Shown: positions 9,773 through 18,279, counted from the first letter of the stretch. The stretch: 37,478 nt of DNA from Spirochaetia bacterium (GCA_029880265.1 JAOUOT010000024.1:1-37478), one strand, 5' to 3'. The notes: generated from the letters alone by a model not told the origin. A program made the numbers and translations.

Positions 9773-10131
9773 GGTTCAATACAGTCTGCTTAATGCGTTT
9801 ATTCTTCGCGATATTATCATTTCTTTATTAAAAATTCTCGTTAAACCTCATGGCCTTTGGTCAGACTCTCCGCTTATGTCTTTATTAAAACCCATACAAA
9901 TCGACATTTTATCTTGTTTAGAGCACATTTCATATTCACCGCAATTCAGCAATTTATTTTTTTTATTTTTTTGTTATTTTTAAAGGAGTTTTGCATGCAC
10001 GCTAAATAACTTGAATAATGCCGTTTAAATTAAATATGACATAAAAAATACGTATTTATACGTACATAACTGTCGTAAAATTCACTTATTGACTTTTTTT
10101 TATCTTATGCTTAGATTCATATCAACAATTT
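9773..10131. other. Divergent intergenic region between the NarX-like kinase and the REC-EAL gene
   Basis: 359 bases with no convincing gene. The right end holds the REC-EAL promoter described separately. At 9982-9988 there is a near-perfect AAAGGAG ribosome-binding site followed by an ATG at 9995 whose frame is only four codons (ATG CAC GCT AAA TAA). That is a minigene or a chance match. An open frame at 9738-9983 on the plus strand overlaps the kinase start and has no coding character. No clear promoter for the kinase gene stands out; TGATAATAT-like sequence lies about 35-45 bp before its ATG. Confidence 0.5.
10049..10117 (+). promoter_or_regulatory. Promoter of the REC-EAL gene with tandem TACGTA boxes
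   Basis: TACGTA occurs at 10049-10054 and again at 10059-10064, one helical turn apart. The first lies inside a 12-bp palindrome (AAATACGTATTT, 10046-10057). TGTCGTAAAAT follows at 10071-10081, then a -35 TTGACT at 10089-10094, a 17-bp spacer and TAGATT at 10112-10117. The ATG is at 10132, so the 5' leader would be about 8 bases with no Shine-Dalgarno. The upstream boxes recur with identical spacing at 11402. Their form is close to NarL-type heptamers, so an activator of that family is the simplest reading. Confidence 0.7.
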
Positions 10132-11370
10132 ATGGCAGAATTACAAAATTTGACTTTAGAGCCTGACGAAGACTACAGAATTATTATCGCAGACGACCAT
10201 CAAATGTTTCGCGACGGCTTGAAAAACATGATTCATTCAAAATCAAAAATGAACGTTGTAGCCGAAGCGTCAGACGGCAAAGAACTTTTATCTATTCTCG
10301 AAAAAATTAATTGCGACATCATTCTTCTTGATTTATCAATGCCGAATTTAAACGGCATTGAGGCTCTTGAAATCATTAAAAACAAATATCCTAAAATTAA
10401 AATTCTTATCTTAACCATGTATCACGAAAATACTTATTTTAAACATGCCATTGAAAAAGGCGCAGACGGATTCATGTTAAAAACAGAGATGTTTACTTCT
10501 TTAATTAGCGCCATAAGACAAATCACTTCGGGAGATATCTATTTCAAGAATCTGACCGATAAAAAAGAAATTCCGCCCGTTTTGCAAGAGAAATTAAAAC
10601 CATTAAAGATTGAAATTGAAAATGAAATAGAAGAAGCCATTTCAAATAACGAATTTATCATTTTTTACCAGCCCGTATTTTCAATGAACGACGGTAAAAT
10701 ATCGTCATTAGAGGCCCTTGTCAGATGGCAAAAGCCGAACGGCGAAATATTAAGCCCTGACTATTTTTTAGCGGCGGCCGAAAAATCGGGTCAAATACGT
10801 AAAATAGGTAAATTTGTGTTAATAAATGCGGTCAAACAGTTAAAACAATGGCGCGATATCGGTTATACAAATATTTCTGTCTCGGTAAATTTTTCGGCTA
10901 TTCAATTTGAATGCGGTCAAATAATTGACGATGTCAAAGAGGTTTTAGAAGAATCGGGAATTCCTCCCGATAAACTGCGCGTAGAAGTGACAGAATCTCT
11001 GGCTATGAAAGACGTTGCGTTGGCAAAAAACATTTTTCTCAAACTCAGAGATTTAGGGGTCACTATCTTAATGGACGATTTTGGCATCGGACATTCTTCT
11101 TTGAAATATATTCAAGAATTCCCTGTTCACGGCCTGAAAATTGACAAATCGTTTATAGATAGCATTGAGAATAACAATGTTAACAAACTTTTAACCCAAA
11201 GCATTATAACTATGGCAAAACACTTGAAACTAAAAACCGTTGTTGAGGGCGTAGAAAATCAAAAACAGCTTGAAACTCTTCGCGAATTAAACTGCGAAGA
11301 AGTTCAGGGTTTTTACTTTTCAAAACCGTTAACTGATAAAGAAACCATTATCAGACTGGCAGAAGAATGA
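10132..11370 (+). CDS. Response regulator with EAL output: predicted c-di-GMP phosphodiesterase
   Basis: 412 residues. The receiver is at 15-140, with Asp21-Asp22, phospho-acceptor Asp67 (LLDLSMPNLNG), Thr95 and Lys117. It is closely similar to the receiver of the NarL-type regulator at 6579-7229, here with an EAL domain in place of the helix-turn-helix. The EAL domain (about 160-410) keeps the catalytic signatures: Glu194-Ala-Leu (SSLEALVRW), NFSA, EVTES, MDDFGIGHSSL, LKIDKSFI, VVEGVEN and EEVQGFYFSKP. It should hydrolyse c-di-GMP to pGpG when phosphorylated, in the cytoplasm. No ribosome-binding site precedes the ATG. It sits upstream of the chemosensory operon with no visible terminator between and shares its promoter motif, so a link to motility or array control is likely (inference). 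Confidence 0.95.
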   Translation: MAELQNLTLEPDEDYRIIIADDHQMFRDGLKNMIHSKSKMNVVAEASDGKELLSILEKINCDIILLDLSMPNLNGIEALEIIKNKYPKIKILILTMYHENTYFKHAIEKGADGFMLKTEMFTSLISAIRQITSGDIYFKNLTDKKEIPPVLQEKLKPLKIEIENEIEEAISNNEFIIFYQPVFSMNDGKISSLEALVRWQKPNGEILSPDYFLAAAEKSGQIRKIGKFVLINAVKQLKQWRDIGYTNISVSVNFSAIQFECGQIIDDVKEVLEESGIPPDKLRVEVTESLAMKDVALAKNIFLKLRDLGVTILMDDFGIGHSSLKYIQEFPVHGLKIDKSFIDSIENNNVNKLLTQSIITMAKHLKLKTVVEGVENQKQLETLRELNCEEVQGFYFSKPLTDKETIIRLAEE

Positions 11371-11401
11371 TGAGACATAACAATAACGCGAATCTGAAAA
11401 T

Positions 11402-11470
11402 TACGTATTTTTACTTACAAGTTTGTCGTAAAATCTGCGTATTGACAAATGAAATAATTTGTGTTAAAAA
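11402..11470 (+). promoter_or_regulatory. Promoter of the chemosensory operon, sharing a 45-bp block with the REC-EAL promoter
   Basis: TACGTA at 11402-11407 and TACTTA at 11412-11417 (10-bp spacing), TGTCGTAAAAT at 11424-11434, then TTGACA (11442-11447), a 17-bp spacer and TAAAAA (11465-11470). Offsets from the first TACGTA to TGTCGTAAAAT (22) and to TATTGAC (38) equal those at 10049. Outside this block the two promoters do not match, so the block looks selected rather than a recent duplication. A leader of about 40 bases carries a GAAGGAT ribosome-binding site before the ATG at 11516. Confidence 0.75.
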
Positions 11471-11515
11471 ATGTTTATAAATAATGAATAATTACGAGAT
11501 TGAGAAGGATATTTT

Positions 11516-12304
11516 ATGGGTAAAATAATAACTGTCGCGAACCATAAAGGCGGTGTGGGAAAAACGACCACCGTATTTACGCTCGGTTTATTTTTAAGTA
11601 AAAAATATAAAGTTCTTTTAGTAGACCTTGACCCCACCGCGTCTTTAACTACCCAGCTGGAATTTGAAAACTCGACAGATACTGAAGGCGTATCAGAATT
11701 TATTAAAAACAAAGAGAACGCCAATTTAGACCAATATATTGTTTCAACTAAATATGAAAATATTGATATCTTAAAAGCCGACGAACATTTATACATGGTT
11801 GAAAGCAAGCTAAGCGCCTCAAATAAAATTAAAGGCTGCATACTTAAAACAAAGTTCAGCCTTATTAAAGATAAATATGATTTTATTATCATAGATACAT
11901 CGCCCGCTTTTGGCGCGCTTTTGGTAAACGCTCTAATATCAAGCAATCTCGTCGTCATTCCCGTTCAAAATGAATTTTCTGTTTTTCATGGGCTTAATTT
12001 ATTTCTTTCTACCATTGAAAAAGCCGAAAGTCTTCTTGAAAAAGATTTTGATTATAAGCTTCTTTTAACCATGTACGAAAAAAGCATAGACGAAAACGAA
12101 GAGCAGCGAAAAATAATACAAAGCTCTTTTTCTGACCTCATATTTAAGACCTTAATTGATTATGACCCTCTTATTAAAAAAGCGGGCAATCACGGCGAGT
12201 CTATTCTTGGGCTTACCGACAAGTCAAAAGCGGCAAAACAGTACGAACAGTTAAGCCTTGAAATAGAAAAGCATAAAAAGAAAGAATACCTGACCATTAA
12301 CTAA
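11516..12304 (+). CDS. ParA/MinD-family ATPase heading the chemosensory operon (ParC-like)
   Basis: 262 residues. The deviant Walker A box KGGVGKTT is at residues 11-18 with signature Lys11 and Lys16. Walker A' is VDLDP (Asp37, Asp39) and Walker B is FIIIDTSPA. The length and the presence of both lysines fit an active ParA-type ATPase that cycles between monomer and dimer. No parB gene or parS-like repeats are visible and a plasmid context is absent. Its place as first gene before a CheW-domain protein matches the chromosomal ParC (Vibrio) and PpfA (Rhodobacter) ATPases that position chemoreceptor arrays. The start has a GAAGGAT ribosome-binding site; the next gene is 22 bp away. The array-positioning role is inferred from context. 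Confidence 0.9.
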   Translation: MGKIITVANHKGGVGKTTTVFTLGLFLSKKYKVLLVDLDPTASLTTQLEFENSTDTEGVSEFIKNKENANLDQYIVSTKYENIDILKADEHLYMVESKLSASNKIKGCILKTKFSLIKDKYDFIIIDTSPAFGALLVNALISSNLVVIPVQNEFSVFHGLNLFLSTIEKAESLLEKDFDYKLLLTMYEKSIDENEEQRKIIQSSFSDLIFKTLIDYDPLIKKAGNHGESILGLTDKSKAAKQYEQLSLEIEKHKKKEYLTIN

Positions 12305-12326
12305 ACCCAAAGGAGATATTTAAAAA

Positions 12327-13358
12327 ATGCAAACTACCGAAAAAACAGAAAACAGACTTGAAAAAATGATAGGAATCGTAGCCGAAAAGCTAGGCAAAAA
12401 AGTTCCCGATATAAAAATTAATAAAAATTTTAACGCTTATGTTGAAACCGAAAAAGAAACAGATATCAGTTTTAACAATGACCCAAACGCTAATTTAGTC
12501 AAAAAAGTTCAAGAAGATATCTTAGATCCTGAAGCCGAAGACCAATTCGTAATCTCGCCAGAAAACAACCAAGAGGCCGAACAGACTGAATCGTTAATCG
12601 AAGAAGAAAAAACTAACAAAACTTCTGAGCCCATTGTTGTCATTTCTGAAAATTCTTCTTCAAACCAGGTTAAATCTGATAAATTATTTGAAGAAACAGA
12701 TGAAGACGACGACAATTTTGAAGTATCTTCAGAAGATTACACAAGCTCTTCTAAACTCGACAGCTTTTTCTTAAGCGATCTTGGCGGCATGGGTTCACAA
12801 ATTGAAGAAGACGAAGAAATCGACGAAAGCGTATTTATCGGTTTTTTTCTGAATAGCGATCCTTACGCGATTAACGTGCTTCAGGTAAAAGAAATTACGA
12901 CCATTCCCGAAATATCCAAAATGCCAAACGCGCCTGATTTTCTAGAAGGCGTCATAGAGCTTAGAAAAAACTTAATACCTGTAATCGATTTAAAAAAGCG
13001 GTTTCACATGGGCAAATCAAACTTAGGCTCTGAGGCCAAGGTACTAATCATCGACGCAAAAGATAAAGAAATAGGCCTTATTGTAGAATCTGTCACAGAA
13101 GTACTTAGAGTTGACAGTCAAATTGTCGAAAAAGCGCCGGGGATGGTCTCGGGCGTAGAAAAACAGTACATCTCGGGAATCGTAAACCAAAGCGGCAAAA
13201 TGACGGTTATCTTAAATCTTGAAAAAATTCTTTCTTCTGAAGAACTCGCTAAACTTGCCAGACTCGAAGAAAATAAAGAAAAAAACGAAAATATAGAAAA
13301 ACCTGCCTACTCTAAAAACGCCCCGCCTCTAAAGGGCGGGGCCCTTATAAACGCGTAG
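12327..13358 (+). CDS. CheW-domain protein with long acidic N-terminal region (ParP-like architecture)
   Basis: 343 residues. Residues 1-165 are low-complexity and acidic (runs of Glu, Asp and Ser, such as FEETDEDDDNFEVSSEDY) after a short basic, helical start (KMIGIVAEKLGKKVPDIKI). Residues about 168-315 are a complete CheW-like domain (GFFLNSDPYAINVLQVKEI, FLEGVIELRKNLIPVIDL, GLIVESVTEVL). CheW is normally about 150-170 residues, so the N-terminal half is extra. The Vibrio ParP protein likewise joins a long N-terminus, which binds the ParA-like ParC, to a CheW-like array-integration domain. That parallel rests on architecture and position. The AAAGGAG site is 11 bases before the ATG, slightly long. 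The last codons overlap a GC-rich hairpin. Confidence 0.88.
   Translation: MQTTEKTENRLEKMIGIVAEKLGKKVPDIKINKNFNAYVETEKETDISFNNDPNANLVKKVQEDILDPEAEDQFVISPENNQEAEQTESLIEEEKTNKTSEPIVVISENSSSNQVKSDKLFEETDEDDDNFEVSSEDYTSSSKLDSFFLSDLGGMGSQIEEDEEIDESVFIGFFLNSDPYAINVLQVKEITTIPEISKMPNAPDFLEGVIELRKNLIPVIDLKKRFHMGKSNLGSEAKVLIIDAKDKEIGLIVESVTEVLRVDSQIVEKAPGMVSGVEKQYISGIVNQSGKMTVILNLEKILSSEELAKLARLEENKEKNENIEKPAYSKNAPPLKGGALINA
13320..13342 (+). promoter_or_regulatory. GC-rich hairpin across the 3' end of the CheW-domain gene
   Basis: GCCCCGCC (13320-13327) pairs perfectly with GGCGGGGC (13335-13342) around a 7-base loop. It is the strongest all-GC stem in this AT-rich operon. It lies inside the coding frame, whose translation there is APPLKGGA, 14 bases before the stop, and has no T-tract after it. 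It may be a partial terminator, an mRNA-stabilising 3' hairpin that sets stoichiometry before the receptor gene, or an inserted palindromic repeat. Confidence 0.65.
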
Positions 13359-13424
13359 GAAAATGAAATAAACCGAATAAGTATGAGAAAAAAATAAAAA
13401 AAACAAAAAAACGGAGATAAAGAA

Positions 13425-15608
13425 ATGTTTAAAAATATTAGATTGAGACCAAAATTATTGGGCCTGTTTTTGTTAGTGGGCCTTTTACCGCTTGTCGGCA
13501 TAGGAATATACAGCGTAAAACTGGCCAATGACGCCATCATGAAAAACGCGTTTAACCAGCTTGAGGCAATTAAAGTCATTAAAAAAAACCAGATAACCTC
13601 TTTTTTTAACGAAAGAAAAGGCGATATTGTGGTTTTATCTTCAAATGAAGAGGTAATTGAATCTCTTAAAAATTTTGAAAAGGCTTATATCAAAGAAGGC
13701 AACAAAGTAAACGGACGTCTTTGGAAAGAAACAGAAAAAGAGCACGGTTTGTGGCTTCAAAAATACCAGAAAGAATACGGTTATTATGACGTCTTTTTAA
13801 TCGACTTAAAAGGAAACGTCATCTACACAAACTCAAAAGAAAGCGATCTTGGCGAAAACCTTTTAAACGGCAAACTTAAAACAAGCGGTCTCGCGCAGGC
13901 TTTTAATATGGCCATGAAAGAAGGCTTTGGCTTTGACGATTTTCAGCCATACGCCCCCTCAAACGACGAGCCGGCCTCTTTTATCGCTCATAAAGCCGTT
14001 AGAAACGGTAAAACAGAAGGCGTTGTGGCCCTTCAGTTATCTTTAAAGGCCATCAATAATATCATGCAAGAGCGAACCGGCATGGGCAAAACAGGCGAAA
14101 CCTATCTTGTGGGCTCTGATAAAAAAATGAGATCAGATTCTTTTCTTGACCCCGAAGGGCACAGCGTAATCGCTTCTTTCGCGGGCACTATCGAGAAAAA
14201 CGGCGTCGATACCGAAGCTTCAAGAGAGGCTCTTTCTGGCAAAGACGATAAAAAGATTGTCACTGATTATAATGGCAATCCTGTTTTATCGGCTTACGCG
14301 CCCTTAAGCCTTTATGGCAAAGCCACATGGGCCATTATGGCAGAAATTGACGAAGCTGAAATTCAAGAACCAATTGAAACATTAAACTGGTCAATCATAG
14401 GCGCGACGATTATCTTAGCGGGTCTAATTGCATTTTTAGCGTTTCTTACCGCAAACGGTATCACAAAACCCCTGCAAAAAGGAATATCATCGCTTCAAAA
14501 AATCGCCGACGGAGACTTGACCGAAAAAATTGTCGTAACTTCAACCGACGAAATAGGCGATTTGTACAGCGCAATGGAAAAGCTCTATCTGGCCACTATG
14601 GATATGGCAGACGCTGCCGCCAGAGTCGCAGGCGGCGATTTAACGGTTAAGATAAAGCCACGCTCAGACAGAGATATTCTGGGTATCTCATTATCTGATA
14701 TGGTCAATAAACTTTCTGATACTATGAAAGAAATTATCGCCAGCATTGAGAATATGAATAATGTCGCCCAGCAGTTAAGCGCGACGTCAGAAACCATGAA
14801 CAGCTCTTCGGCAGAGCAAAGCGCAAACGCAGAAGAAATAGCGGCCTCGCTTGAAGAAATGGTTGCCAATATTGATTTAAGCAATAAAAACGCGGGCGAA
14901 ACAACAACAATAGCGATAAAATCGTCGGGCGAAGCGACAGAAGGCGGCAGCGCGGTTGAAAAAACCGTAGAGGCCATGAAAAGAATCGCAAAAGAAATTG
15001 TGATCGTTCAAGAAATCGCAGAACAAACAAACCTGCTGGCATTAAACGCGGCCATTGAGGCCGCCCGCGCCGGAAAATACGGCAAGGGCTTTGCCGTTGT
15101 GGCCTCAGAAATTCGCGAACTTGCCGAAAAAAGTCAGGTATCGGCCAAAGAAATAAGCGAACTTACCGACAGCAGCATGAACGTCTCAGAAACAGCCGGA
15201 AAAGTCTTAGAGAAGATGGTGCCTAACATTCAAAAAACGGCCGATTTAATCAAAGAAGTAAGCGCCGCAGCGCAGGAACTTAAAAACTCCGCCGACTCAA
15301 TTAATGAAGCAATGGAGACCTTTAACCAGACAAGCCAGACAAACGCGGCCGCCTCTGAAGAGCTTGCGGCTACGGCAGAAGAAATGAGCGCCCAATCGCA
15401 AAGTCTTTATGACACTATAGCCTTCTTTAAGGTTGAAGGTTTGAATTTGGGAAACCATTCTTCTTATAAAAACACAACTCGCAAAGAAGATACATCGGCT
15501 GAAGAAATTATGCGTATAGACGATAACGACAGCGTCGCTATATCAAAAGAAGGCAATGGGGGCAAGAAGTTTCAAGAGGCTAGTGAAAAAGAATTTGTAA
15601 AATTTTAA
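13425..15608 (+). CDS. Methyl-accepting chemotaxis protein with dCache-type periplasmic sensor
   Basis: 727 residues. TM1 is at about 11-30. The periplasmic domain is at 31-320 with dCache features ([49 protein letters not shown]). TM2 is at about 323-344. Two HAMP-like segments follow ([19 protein letters not shown] and [12 protein letters not shown]), then a coiled-coil signalling domain whose tip reads [24 protein letters not shown]. The tip, shared exactly with the second receptor in this operon, is where CheA and CheW bind. There is no C-terminal NWETF-type tether for CheR. Periplasmic ligands of dCache domains include amino and organic acids; the ligand here is unknown. It has a good GGAGAT ribosome-binding site and lies between the CheW-like gene and the cheA gene. 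Confidence 0.96.
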   Translation: MFKNIRLRPKLLGLFLLVGLLPLVGIGIYSVKLANDAIMKNAFNQLEAIKVIKKNQITSFFNERKGDIVVLSSNEEVIESLKNFEKAYIKEGNKVNGRLWKETEKEHGLWLQKYQKEYGYYDVFLIDLKGNVIYTNSKESDLGENLLNGKLKTSGLAQAFNMAMKEGFGFDDFQPYAPSNDEPASFIAHKAVRNGKTEGVVALQLSLKAINNIMQERTGMGKTGETYLVGSDKKMRSDSFLDPEGHSVIASFAGTIEKNGVDTEASREALSGKDDKKIVTDYNGNPVLSAYAPLSLYGKATWAIMAEIDEAEIQEPIETLNWSIIGATIILAGLIAFLAFLTANGITKPLQKGISSLQKIADGDLTEKIVVTSTDEIGDLYSAMEKLYLATMDMADAAARVAGGDLTVKIKPRSDRDILGISLSDMVNKLSDTMKEIIASIENMNNVAQQLSATSETMNSSSAEQSANAEEIAASLEEMVANIDLSNKNAGETTTIAIKSSGEATEGGSAVEKTVEAMKRIAKEIVIVQEIAEQTNLLALNAAIEAARAGKYGKGFAVVASEIRELAEKSQVSAKEISELTDSSMNVSETAGKVLEKMVPNIQKTADLIKEVSAAAQELKNSADSINEAMETFNQTSQTNAAASEELAATAEEMSAQSQSLYDTIAFFKVEGLNLGNHSSYKNTTRKEDTSAEEIMRIDDNDSVAISKEGNGGKKFQEASEKEFVKF

Positions 15609-15636
15609 TTGAGATAATTAAGGAAAAAGCTACATC

Positions 15637-17268
15637 ATGAATATATTAAATATCAGAAAAAAAGGTTATAAAATTTATAAGGTTATTGTCAATGTCGACA
15701 AAAGCCAGAAATTTCCTTCATTAACGGGCATTGACGCTTTTCGTCTGTTAAACAATAAAGATAACTTTGGCGAACCCTATGAGTATCTAACATGCAGACC
15801 GAATATTTTTAATCCCGCGCAAAAAGACGAGGTTGATAATACTCATGAATATCATTATTACTTTGCCTCAACGCTTGATTTGGCGCCGGCGGCCGATAAA
15901 CTTATGAAAATTAAAAAGCCAAAAAACATTACGGCTATTTCAATTCAGCCTTTTTCAGAAGATATTATTGAACAAAGAGAACGCCCGCGGGGAACACGCG
16001 ATATTGACGAAAAAAACGAAACCAGATATCTTGGTCATGAAGACGTAGAAAAAAAAGAGACAAAAAGCATAAGAATTGATCTTGATAGAATTGAAGAATT
16101 CGGCAATCTTGTGGGCGAGCTTATCATCAACAAAATTCAGATAGAATCTTATGTAAGCGAAATGCTCAAAGAAATGAACGGCCGGTCAAAAGCCTCCGCC
16201 AATCTGGCTTCGGCAAACAAACAGCTTCAACTAATTGCCGGCAAACTGAGAGATTTATCTTTAAGCATTCGTATGGTTCCCATTTCTTCTTTGTTTAGAA
16301 AATATCCCAGAATTCTAAGAGAAATCACTAAAAAACAGAATAAAAAAGTTCGGCTTATCATACAGGGCGAAGACACCGAATTGGACAAGGCCATAATTGA
16401 AAAAATAAACGATCCGCTTATGCACATGATTAGAAATTCTATTGATCACGGCATTGAAAACGAACAGGAAAGAAAAAAACGTAAAAAAGATTCGATGGCC
16501 AGACTTCTTATCAAAGCTTTTTACGAAGGCGACAGAATTTTGGTTGTTGTTGAAGACGACGGCAGGGGTCTTGATATTCAAAAAATCAAAAAAAAGGCGG
16601 TTGAAAAGAATATAATTTCAGAAGAAAAGGCCTTGCAACTAAGCGAAAAAGAAATCATGAACCTGATATTTAAACCCGGCTTTTCAACAGCCGAAAATAT
16701 AACGAATATTTCGGGCAGGGGCGTTGGTTTAGATGTCGTTCAAAACAATATTACAAAGCTAAACGGCAGCGTCGAAGTAGAATCAAAACCGGGGGTAGGA
16801 ACCCGTTTTATCTTAAAACTACCCCTAACCCTTTCTATTATACAGGCTTTACTGGTTAGAGAAGGCAAAGAAACCTACGCGATTCCTCTTTTTTCGGTGC
16901 ACCGCACTATGAAACTTGAAAAATCGAAAATTCGCAGCATGGGTAAATATGACGTTATTGAAGAAAAAGACGGCGCCCTACCCGTATTTGACCTGAGAAA
17001 TCTTCTCGAAGTAAACGCTGATAATGAGAGAGTAGAGCCATTCTTAATTGAACTTACCGGCGCCGAAGGAAAATTCGGCCTAATTGTCGAAAAAATAATG
17101 GGCCAGCAAGAAATCGTCATCAAGCCATTGTCTGAATATATAGGGCACGTCGACGGTTTAAGCGGCGCCACTATTTTAGGCGACGGCAGCGTAACCCTTA
17201 TACTTGACGTTAAGGCGATAGGCAATAAAGCCAGATTCGCAATTGAATCGACCGCTAAAACAGGTTAA
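15637..17268 (+). CDS. cheA: CheA histidine kinase lacking the P1 phosphotransfer domain
   Basis: 543 residues; typical CheA is 650-750. The N-terminus (about 9-106, YKIYKVIVNVDKSQKFPSL) is not an Hpt domain and resembles a P2-like ferredoxin fold; no HxxKG motif occurs. P3 dimerisation is at about 143-225 (IDLDRIEEFGNLVGELIINK). The P4 ATPase is at about 230-395, with N box Asn267 (MIRNSIDHGIE), G1 EDDGRGLD (Asp308) and G2 GRGVGLDVV. The P5 CheW-like domain is at about 400-535. Kinase residues are intact, so it should bind ATP but has no histidine of its own to phosphorylate. The next gene supplies a P1 domain, so trans-phosphorylation is expected, as for R. sphaeroides CheA4. The start has an AAGGAAA site. 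The P2 call is tentative. Confidence 0.93.
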   Translation: MNILNIRKKGYKIYKVIVNVDKSQKFPSLTGIDAFRLLNNKDNFGEPYEYLTCRPNIFNPAQKDEVDNTHEYHYYFASTLDLAPAADKLMKIKKPKNITAISIQPFSEDIIEQRERPRGTRDIDEKNETRYLGHEDVEKKETKSIRIDLDRIEEFGNLVGELIINKIQIESYVSEMLKEMNGRSKASANLASANKQLQLIAGKLRDLSLSIRMVPISSLFRKYPRILREITKKQNKKVRLIIQGEDTELDKAIIEKINDPLMHMIRNSIDHGIENEQERKKRKKDSMARLLIKAFYEGDRILVVVEDDGRGLDIQKIKKKAVEKNIISEEKALQLSEKEIMNLIFKPGFSTAENITNISGRGVGLDVVQNNITKLNGSVEVESKPGVGTRFILKLPLTLSIIQALLVREGKETYAIPLFSVHRTMKLEKSKIRSMGKYDVIEEKDGALPVFDLRNLLEVNADNERVEPFLIELTGAEGKFGLIVEKIMGQQEIVIKPLSEYIGHVDGLSGATILGDGSVTLILDVKAIGNKARFAIESTAKTG

Positions 17269-17295
17269 AATTATAATTTTTATAAGGATATAAAC

Positions 17296-18255
17296 ATGGC
17301 TAATACACAAATAAAAAAAGGCATTCTTGAAAATTTAGACTTCACGCACCTTGACGATTTTATAGACGCGGCAGAAGAACACCTTCACGAAGTTGAAAGC
17401 GAGCTGATGAAGATTGAAGAAAACTCTGAAACGTCTTCAGCCGTTGAAAATATATTCCGTTGTTTTCATTCTATTAAAGGCGATTCAGGATCAATAGGTC
17501 TTACCCCGGTAAGCGAACTGACCCATGAAATTGAAGAAATATTTGACCTTATAAGAGACAATAAAATGAAAATCTCTAAGGTTCTCATTGATTCTGTTTT
17601 TGAGGCTATTAACGTGATACGCTACTTTATGACCGCCGTATCGCAAAGAAAAGAGCCCGAGCAAGATACATCATGGCTCATTGATAAATTTGAATACATT
17701 AAAACGACGCCCTATGACGAGCTTGAAGAAGATGAAGACGAATTTGACTTTAAGCTTGATCAGGAAAACAAAACGACAATCGAATCTGACGACGATCTTG
17801 AGCTTGACGAATCAAGTTTGAATACTTATGTCATGTTCCGCGTAGGAAATTTAAACTGCGCCCTGCCTCTTTATAAGTGCGAAGAAGTCGTTGAAAAGCA
17901 CCATCTTACGAGAGTGCCTTTTATAAAAAATCACATTCAAGGAGTAATTAATTTAAGGGGCAATATTGTTCCCGTAATTAATTTAAGAAGCAAATTCAAC
18001 TTGAATCTTTCAGACTTTGAAAATGAAAAAATTTTAATCACGGGTTTCGATAACCATAAAATTGGTCTAAAGGTAGACGAGGTTTTCGCTATTGAAGAAG
18101 TTATGCCTGAGAACATATCAGAACCCGATAAGAATATCATTAATCCCGACAAATCTTTTGTATCCGGGGTTTTTAAATCGCATGACGTACTTGTTTTCGC
18201 TTTAAGTTATGAGCGAATATTATCAAAAAACGAAAACGGTAAAAATATAAATTGA
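17296..18255 (+). CDS. Hpt (CheA P1) - CheW/P5 fusion, partner half of a split CheA
   Basis: 319 residues. The Hpt/P1 domain is at about 15-125 with phospho-acceptor His58 in CFHSIKGDSGSIGL, the classic CheA P1 motif. An acidic linker (about 140-178) is followed by a CheW/P5-like domain at about 180-312 (YVMFRVGNLNCALPLYKCEEVV, IQGVINLRGNIVPVINLRS, IGLKVDEVFAIEEV). There is no dimerisation or ATPase domain. This P1 plus P5-like layout corresponds to CheA3 of R. sphaeroides, which is phosphorylated in trans by CheA4 and incorporated in the array via its P5 domain. It follows the P1-less CheA by 27 bp with an AAGGAT site and precedes cheY, its likely phosphate acceptor. Confidence 0.94.
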   Translation: MANTQIKKGILENLDFTHLDDFIDAAEEHLHEVESELMKIEENSETSSAVENIFRCFHSIKGDSGSIGLTPVSELTHEIEEIFDLIRDNKMKISKVLIDSVFEAINVIRYFMTAVSQRKEPEQDTSWLIDKFEYIKTTPYDELEEDEDEFDFKLDQENKTTIESDDDLELDESSLNTYVMFRVGNLNCALPLYKCEEVVEKHHLTRVPFIKNHIQGVINLRGNIVPVINLRSKFNLNLSDFENEKILITGFDNHKIGLKVDEVFAIEEVMPENISEPDKNIINPDKSFVSGVFKSHDVLVFALSYERILSKNENGKNIN

Positions 18256-18279
18256 CGAATAATTTTTAAGGAGAAAAAA

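Noticed and set aside
9738..9983. Open frame of 81 codons on the plus strand between the kinase and the REC-EAL gene
   Set aside because: It overlaps the start of the NarX-like kinase on the other strand, has no ribosome-binding site and its translation looks like non-coding AT-rich sequence.
9995..10009. Four-codon minigene after a near-perfect AAAGGAG ribosome-binding site
   Set aside because: Striking as a site, but such a short frame can be chance, it lies upstream of the mapped promoter elements of the EAL gene, and no attenuation structure is visible.
14585..14977. Long antisense frame (130 codons) within the first chemoreceptor
   Set aside because: It is the mirror of an Ala/Glu/Ser-rich coiled coil, which produces open antisense frames. 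The sense strand has full MCP features.
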